This document shows positions 17,030 through 21,628 of a stretch of 21,628 nt of DNA, piece by piece. Made by a program: the position numbers and the translations under genes. The stretch covers positions 1-21,628 of the forward strand of contig JBOFDP010000049.1 in the NCBI GenBank assembly GCA_051647125.1. Reading direction: 5' to 3'. The notes beneath the pieces were generated by a model that did no database searches, was not told the DNA's origin, and saw only the letters and a program-made list of their open reading frames with translations. Position 1 is the stretch's first letter, and each line of letters starts with the position of its first letter. This stretch comes from JBOFDP01 sp051647125. GTDB taxonomy: Bacteria; Bacteroidota; Bacteroidia; Chitinophagales; Chitinophagaceae.

Positions 17030-18274
17030 TTAATATTTAGGAAGCACGTTTGGATACAACTGTTTGTTTAACTTGTGCTTGGTTTCTTTAAATGCCAACA
17101 ATGTTTTTTCCACATCTTCTTCGCTATGTACGGCTGTAGGTATGATTCTATATATTATTTGCCCCTTAGGAATTACAGGATATATCACAATAGAACAAAA
17201 TATTCTATAATTTTCACGTAAATCAAATGCCATTTGTGTGGTTTGTGCAATATCTCCTTTCATATAAATAGGTGTTACAGGTACATTATTATTACCTTCT
17301 ATTAAATCCAATTCCTTAAATCCATTTTGTATTTTATGGACAATATATAAAAGATTTTTTTTCAACTCAGGTTGAGTTTTAAGAATTTCCATTCTTTTTA
17401 ACATGCCTTCTACCACCACTATGGGTAATGATTTGGCATAAATTTGAGAACGAACATTATACCTTAAAAAAGAAATAATATTTTTGGGTCCACTAATAAA
17501 TGCACCTGTACTTCCCATAGATTTTACAAAGGTAGAAAAATATAAATCTACCTCCTTTTGGCATTCTTGTTCTTGATCCGTACCCGCACCTGTTTTTCCC
17601 ATATATCCAAAACCATGAGCATCATCTATTAATAACCTAAAAGGATATTTCTTCTTTAAATTAGATATTTCTTTTAAAATACCTTGATGCCCGGACATGC
17701 CAAATACACCTTCTGTAATTACCAATATACCACCCCCTTGCTTGTCTGCTAACTCCAAAGCTCTTTTCAACTGCTTCTCACAATCTTCCAAACTATTATG
17801 CTTAAAAGCAAAACGACGCCCCATATGTAAACGCATCCCATCTATAAGACAAGCATGACATTCTGCATCATATACCACAACATCCCTTCTGGATAAAATG
17901 GCATCTATAGAACTCATTATACCTTGATATCCAAAGTTCAGTAACATCGTATCTTCCCGATCTACAAAATTACTAAGTATCTTTTCTAATTCATCATGTT
18001 TATCTGTATTTCCACTCATCATTCTTGCCCCCATAGGATTCCCCATACCATATTTTGCAGCAGCTTCTTCATCTACTTTTCTTACCTCCGGATGATTAAC
18101 TAAGCCCATATAATTATTTAAACTCCATACCAATACATCCTTTCCTTTAAATTTCATATGAGGACCAAGTTCTCCCTCTAATTTAGGAAATGTAAAGTAC
18201 CCATGAACATCATTCATATATTTTCCTAAATGACCCATTTGTTCCGGCAAACGTTCGAATATATCTTTTATCAT
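17030..18274 (-). CDS. PLP-dependent alpha-oxoamine synthase-like enzyme (KBL/AONS/SPT family)
   Basis: A 414-residue fold-type I PLP enzyme. Numbered from the ATG at 18274, it has H140 (DAECHACLIDG) that stacks on PLP, the DDAHGFG motif at 217-223, and the Schiff-base Lys K251 (TFVKSMGSTGAF). The family joins an acyl-CoA to an amino acid (glycine C-acetyltransferase, 8-amino-7-oxononanoate synthase, serine palmitoyltransferase). This sequence resembles a distinct Bacteroidota group of about 420 residues, so the substrate is uncertain; serine palmitoyltransferase-like sphingolipid synthesis is one option. A first ATG at 18286 would lie 1 nt after a perfect -7 box (18288-18295), upstream of any plausible transcription start, so the second ATG at 18274 is preferred. 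It heads the four-gene operon ending in pth. Confidence 0.85.
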   Translation of the reverse strand: MIKDIFERLPEQMGHLGKYMNDVHGYFTFPKLEGELGPHMKFKGKDVLVWSLNNYMGLVNHPEVRKVDEEAAAKYGMGNPMGARMMSGNTDKHDELEKILSNFVDREDTMLLNFGYQGIMSSIDAILSRRDVVVYDAECHACLIDGMRLHMGRRFAFKHNSLEDCEKQLKRALELADKQGGGILVITEGVFGMSGHQGILKEISNLKKKYPFRLLIDDAHGFGYMGKTGAGTDQEQECQKEVDLYFSTFVKSMGSTGAFISGPKNIISFLRYNVRSQIYAKSLPIVVVEGMLKRMEILKTQPELKKNLLYIVHKIQNGFKELDLIEGNNNVPVTPIYMKGDIAQTTQMAFDLRENYRIFCSIVIYPVIPKGQIIYRIIPTAVHSEEDVEKTLLAFKETKHKLNKQLYPNVLPKY

Positions 18275-18287
18275 AAAAATTTTCATA

Positions 18288-18295
18288 CAAAGATA
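18288..18295 (-). promoter_or_regulatory. -7 promoter element of the PLP enzyme operon (TATCTTTG)
   Basis: An exact TAnnTTTG match on the minus strand. It ends 13 nt before the ATG at 18274 and decides the start by excluding the ATG at 18286. It is identical to the mnmA box on the other strand; the two promoters fire divergently from a 125-bp spacer. Confidence 0.6.
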
Positions 18296-18397
18296 CGAAG
18301 AAAAATAGAACTTATACAGATTTTATACACATAAAGTTTTACTAAATATGGATATAGGAGATTATTTTTATGATATTAAAATACCATTCTTTTCATT

Positions 18398-18405
18398 TAT
18401 CTTTG
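18398..18405 (+). promoter_or_regulatory. -7 promoter element of mnmA (TATCTTTG)
   Basis: An exact TAnnTTTG match ending 6 nt before the mnmA ATG at 18412. No -33 TTG is seen about 20 bp upstream. Confidence 0.6.
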
Positions 18406-18411
18406 TAAGAT

Positions 18412-19518
18412 ATGACACGTAAAAAACGAGTTTTGGTAGCCATGAGTGGAGGAATAGATAGTACTGCTACCGCATTGATGTTGCACGATGAGGGGTATAA
18501 TGTTATAGGCATAACGATGAAAACCTGGGATTTTTCATCCTCCTCTTGTACCACTCAGAAGGAAACCGGTTGTTGTAATATAGACTCTTTCAACGATGCA
18601 AGAAGAATTGCTGTAGAAAATGGGTTTCCTCATTTTGTACTAGATCTAAGAGATTCTTTTAATGATTGGGTAATACAAAATTTTATTGATGAATATATGG
18701 AGGGGAATACGCCTAATCCTTGTATTCTTTGTAATACAAAAATAAAATGGGAGGAACTATTACAAAAAGCGGACAAACTGGATTGTGAATATATTGCTAC
18801 CGGACATTATGCACAAATAAGACAAGAACAAGGAAGGTACATCTTAAGCAAAGGAATAGATCTTTCAAAAGATCAAAGCTATGTACTTTGGGGGTTAAAC
18901 CAATCTGTACTAAAACGAACCTTACTACCGCTAGGCAAATTTCAAAAAACAGAAATACGGCAATTTCTTGCCGACAGAGGATATACTGATTTTGCCAATA
19001 AAAAAGAAAGTTATGAAATTTGCTTTATTCCTGATAATGATTATAGATCCTTTATAAAAAAAAATATAAAGAATTCTAATGAAAAAATTAAAGAAGGAAA
19101 TTTTGTAGATAAATATGGACATATTTTAGGTACGCATCAAGGTTATCCCTTTTATACCATTGGACAACGAAAAGGCTTAAATATTGCTCTTGGACAACCT
19201 GCCTTTATAACGCATATTGACCCAAAAACAAATACTATAACCATAGGCAATAAAGAAGATTTAAAAACACTTTCTTTTCATGTACATAAAATAAATTTTA
19301 TTAAATATCCTACGTTAGAAGAGGATATTCTTTGTACAGCAAAAATTCGCTATCGAAATGTAGGAAAAAAGGCAAGTATACGCATTAAAAATAATATCGT
19401 AGAAGCAACCTATTTAGAAGCTGAGAAAGGAGGTGTTGCTCCTGGACAAAGTGCTGTATTTTATGAAGGAAATGATGTGTTATGTGGGGGCATTATCCTA
19501 AAATCCCCTACAATTTAA
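18412..19518 (+). CDS. mnmA: tRNA-specific 2-thiouridylase MnmA
   Basis: MnmA activates U34 of tRNA-Lys, -Glu and -Gln with ATP and inserts sulfur to make s2U. The 368 residues have the PP-loop SGGIDS (12-17), the first catalytic Cys C104 in NPCILCNTKIKW, ATGHYAQI (129-136), the second catalytic Cys C204 in ESYEICFIPDND, and GQRKGLNIA in the C-terminal part. An ETGCCNIDSFNDARRIA segment (C54, C55) marks the subgroup found in Bacteroidota and others, with extra cysteines. The ATG is 6 nt after a perfect -7 box. The gene ends 30 bp before the convergent RicT-like stop. Confidence 0.97.
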   Translation: MTRKKRVLVAMSGGIDSTATALMLHDEGYNVIGITMKTWDFSSSSCTTQKETGCCNIDSFNDARRIAVENGFPHFVLDLRDSFNDWVIQNFIDEYMEGNTPNPCILCNTKIKWEELLQKADKLDCEYIATGHYAQIRQEQGRYILSKGIDLSKDQSYVLWGLNQSVLKRTLLPLGKFQKTEIRQFLADRGYTDFANKKESYEICFIPDNDYRSFIKKNIKNSNEKIKEGNFVDKYGHILGTHQGYPFYTIGQRKGLNIALGQPAFITHIDPKTNTITIGNKEDLKTLSFHVHKINFIKYPTLEEDILCTAKIRYRNVGKKASIRIKNNIVEATYLEAEKGGVAPGQSAVFYEGNDVLCGGIILKSPTI

Positions 19519-19548
19519 CTTTAAACAATTTTTTCTATAAAATATATT

Positions 19549-20667
19549 TTATTGTGAATTATTTTTATGCTTTTTTCTAAAATTTTTCTTTTTAGAAAGA
19601 GATTTTAAGCTTGTTTGCCCAACAACATCTACAAACTGAATAGGTTTTTTTTCTGAATCATTTAAACCTCCAGAAAGAGTAACAATTTCTTCTAAATTTT
19701 GTAATGTACGTTTTTGGACAGGTAGGGCTAATAATTTTTGAAGCTGAGGAATTGTCAAAGTATAGAAAACTTTAGTGTTGGCAATTTGATAAACCAATAT
19801 TTTTTTTAGAATATCTTTCTTTTGCAAATACAGTATTTCTTGATATATCGGTATTTGTTCAATATTTTTAGGAAATTGTTGTAACCCTTCCAAATATATC
19901 TCTAGTTCAAAATTCAAACAACATTTCAACCTTCCACACTGCCCTGTAAGCTTCGAAGAATTAATACTCAGACTTTGATATCTTGCTATATTAATATTGA
20001 CTGATTTAAAATCAGAAAGCCATACGCTACAACAAAGTTCCCTACCACAATTGCCTATACCTCCCACTTTAGCAGCTTCTTGACGATTTCTTATTTGTTT
20101 CATTTCTACACGTACAAAAAATTCTTTTGCATATATTTTTATCAACTCCCTAAAATCTATTCTATTATCTGCTATGTAGTAAAAAATAACTTTTTTCCCA
20201 TCTGCTTGCAACTCCACCTCAGATATTTTCATATCTAAATTAAGTTGTTTGGCAAAAATTCGAGATTGTATCAATATAGCTTTTTCTCTCTTTTTGTTTT
20301 CAGAAAACTTTTGCATATCAAGTTCATGAGCAAGGCGGATAATTTTCTTAAAGTTTTCAGAATTGATTTCAACACCTTTTTTTTTCATTTGTTTTCTTGC
20401 TAAAATCCCCATCAAACTTATTACCCCTACATCTTGTCCAATACTACTTTCTACCAAAACCCAATCATTTACTTGAGCTAATAAATCTTCCGTAATACAG
20501 AAAAATTCTTTCCTACTTCCTCCATTAAAAGATACCTCCACAAATGGGAAAAAACTACCTTCTTCTTTAGGTATATTAGCAAGCCAGTTTTGTGTATCTA
20601 ATTTTCTATTATTACAAGAGCTACAACCTTTCGCTTTTGTTCCACATTTTATAATACAATTCTCCAT
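19549..20667 (-). CDS. ricT: PSP1 domain protein, RicT-like
   Basis: From the ATG at 20667 the protein has 372 residues; a TTG two codons earlier (20673) is a less likely start. The N-terminus has a Cys cluster (C4, C8, C15, C18), likely a metal or Fe-S site. The PSP1 domain carries the family signatures GIGNCGRELCC (C207, C212, C213) and GQCGRLKCC (C244, C249, C250). In Bacillus, RicT with RicA and RicF forms an Fe-S complex that supports RNase Y-dependent mRNA processing; whether the Bacteroidota form does so is unknown. The C-terminal tail is Lys-rich, suggesting nucleic-acid contact. It starts 21 bp after the upstream membrane-protein gene's stop and lacks its own promoter box, so it is co-transcribed. 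Confidence 0.87.
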   Translation of the reverse strand: MENCIIKCGTKAKGCSSCNNRKLDTQNWLANIPKEEGSFFPFVEVSFNGGSRKEFFCITEDLLAQVNDWVLVESSIGQDVGVISLMGILARKQMKKKGVEINSENFKKIIRLAHELDMQKFSENKKREKAILIQSRIFAKQLNLDMKISEVELQADGKKVIFYYIADNRIDFRELIKIYAKEFFVRVEMKQIRNRQEAAKVGGIGNCGRELCCSVWLSDFKSVNINIARYQSLSINSSKLTGQCGRLKCCLNFELEIYLEGLQQFPKNIEQIPIYQEILYLQKKDILKKILVYQIANTKVFYTLTIPQLQKLLALPVQKRTLQNLEEIVTLSGGLNDSEKKPIQFVDVVGQTSLKSLSKKKNFRKKHKNNSQ

Positions 20668-20688
20668 AATCAAAAAAGTTTAATAGTA

Positions 20689-21600
20689 TTACGAGGTTGT
20701 TACAGGAGTACCACTTTTTATTTCAGAAATATGCTCTCCAATTTTTTCTTTATTATAACAAACCTCTACTTTTATAGTAGCATTTTTTTTTAATACCCAT
20801 TTCATTGGATAGATAATCTCAAGTTTTGCTATATTTTGTTTATCAAAAACAATTTGTGATTGAAGACTATAGTTAATTTTTTCACCATTCTCTAAACCAT
20901 ACGAATTTTTAGGTTTTTTTTCTGTAATATATATTAATTGTTCTGTCTGTAAATCTGATATTTTTATATATACCGTTTGATTTTTACTATCTTCTTTAAC
21001 TGAAGTATTGACAATGAAATCCATTGACAATAATACTTCTTTCAACAAACCCCAATAAATAGTTTTTTGTTGTTTCCCGGTTTTGGTACTTTTAAACAAA
21101 CCCGTAAATAAGATGTTTTTTATTAAAAAATATTCTTTCTTTTTAGTAATATCATGTTGTTGCTTTTTTTCAAACCCAACAACATTTATTTCTTTTTGCA
21201 AAGCGTGCATACGAAATAACAACATTTTTATAGAATCATCTTTCTGTTTTTGAATATTTTTGAGAATTTTATTTTCTCGTATATATTCTTCTTCTTGTCT
21301 TAATTTGTCCTGATAATCTGTATTTTTCAAAACTGATAAATTATGCAAAGTATCTATCAAATTTTTTTCCTGATAAATAGCATCTCTTTGACTGATCACC
21401 AAAGTATCTTTTTCTCCCTTGTAAACATTTAATGTTTTAATTATTGTATCTGTTTTGTAATTACTGGTTCTCGAAGTAGTAGTATCTATCGACTTTTGAG
21501 GGATAGAGGCAGGTACGCGACCACATTGTCTCCAGTAAATTAATAACAAAAATAATATAAGAGCAATACATATAACAACAACGTTTCTATTTAGTTTCAT
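20689..21600 (-). CDS. Unrecognised membrane-anchored coiled-coil protein
   Basis: A 303-residue protein I do not recognise. One N-terminal membrane segment (about residues 7-23) is followed by C26, but the preceding residues (WRQ) do not form a lipobox, so it is an anchored periplasmic protein rather than a lipoprotein. Residues about 75-160 are charged and heptad-like, predicted coiled coil. The C-terminal part (about 165-295) looks like a mixed alpha/beta domain with strands such as QTVYIKISDLQ and ATIKVEVCYN. It is first in a pair with the RicT-like gene, a place where Bacteroidota more often have gldH, which this does not resemble. A cut -7 box (21622-21628) may lie at the window edge. 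Confidence 0.65.
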   Translation of the reverse strand: MKLNRNVVVICIALILFLLLIYWRQCGRVPASIPQKSIDTTTSRTSNYKTDTIIKTLNVYKGEKDTLVISQRDAIYQEKNLIDTLHNLSVLKNTDYQDKLRQEEEYIRENKILKNIQKQKDDSIKMLLFRMHALQKEINVVGFEKKQQHDITKKKEYFLIKNILFTGLFKSTKTGKQQKTIYWGLLKEVLLSMDFIVNTSVKEDSKNQTVYIKISDLQTEQLIYITEKKPKNSYGLENGEKINYSLQSQIVFDKQNIAKLEIIYPMKWVLKKNATIKVEVCYNKEKIGEHISEIKSGTPVTTS

Positions 21601-21621
21601 TGATTTTTTTATTTAGTCTCA

Positions 21622-21628
21622 CAAAGAT
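21622..21628 (-). promoter_or_regulatory. Partial -7 element at window edge (nATCTTTG)
   Basis: The minus strand reads ATCTTTG up to the last base of the window. If the next base gives T, it becomes TATCTTTG, the same box as at 18288 and 18398. It would sit 21 nt before the ATG at 21600. Confidence 0.35.

Noticed and set aside
19537..19552. Perfect 16-bp palindrome (ATAAAATATATTTTAT) between mnmA and the RicT-like gene
   Set aside because: It consists only of A and T, lacks a loop and overlaps the RicT-like stop; in such AT-rich DNA it is weak evidence for a terminator or operator.

Overview
The window looks like AT-rich chromosomal DNA of a member of the Bacteroidota. Three things point there: the TAnnTTTG form of the -7 promoter element in front of several genes with no clear Shine-Dalgarno sequences, a giant secreted protein ending in a type B sorting domain of the type IX secretion system (T9SS, gliding-motility C-terminal family), and several Bacteroidota-type families (RprY-like regulator, PSP1/RicT protein with a Cys-rich N-terminus, lipoprotein plus outer-membrane barrel pair). 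I cannot name the genus. Gene density is high, no stretch over 300 bases lacks a gene, and I see no insertion sequence, prophage, CRISPR array or plasmid function.

Layout. Bases 2-6046 (+) are the 3' part of one very long gene for a T9SS-secreted, Ig/PKD-repeat surface protein; its start lies before the window. It converges on a minus-strand block, and a bidirectional terminator sits at the junction. Read in transcription order (right to left), that block is tRNA-His, an NrnA-like DHH phosphoesterase, radA and comF (9379 to 6095). miaB (9589-10923, +) follows, converging on a minus-strand pair: an RprY-like response regulator and a UMF1-type MFS transporter (12999 to 10936). The initiator tRNA-fMet (13105-13176, +) ends in a strong hairpin shared with the end of the next minus-strand operon. 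That operon (18274 to 13248) holds a PLP-dependent alpha-oxoamine synthase-like enzyme, a large lipoprotein, an outer-membrane barrel protein and pth. mnmA (18412-19518, +) is divergent from it. The last minus-strand pair (21600 to 19549) is an unrecognised membrane-anchored coiled-coil protein and a RicT/PSP1 protein.

How the genes relate. Most are housekeeping. There is a loose theme of tRNA biology: two tRNAs, MiaB and MnmA (tRNA thiolation at different positions), Pth (peptidyl-tRNA recycling) and NrnA (nano-RNA turnover). RadA and ComF both belong to DNA recombination or uptake. The cell-surface genes are the T9SS protein, the lipoprotein and the barrel protein.

The most interesting signals are: (1) -7 boxes ending only 6-8 nt before the ATG of radA, miaB and mnmA, implying nearly leaderless mRNAs; these boxes also correct the start of radA and of the PLP enzyme; (2) a G31-U39 pair in place of the third G-C pair in the initiator tRNA anticodon stem; (3) at least eight Ig-like repeats of about 105 residues in the giant protein; (4) an uncharacterised lipoprotein/barrel pair tied to a PLP enzyme and pth; (5) an unknown coiled-coil protein paired with RicT. 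I see no clear evidence of a wholly new multi-gene system.
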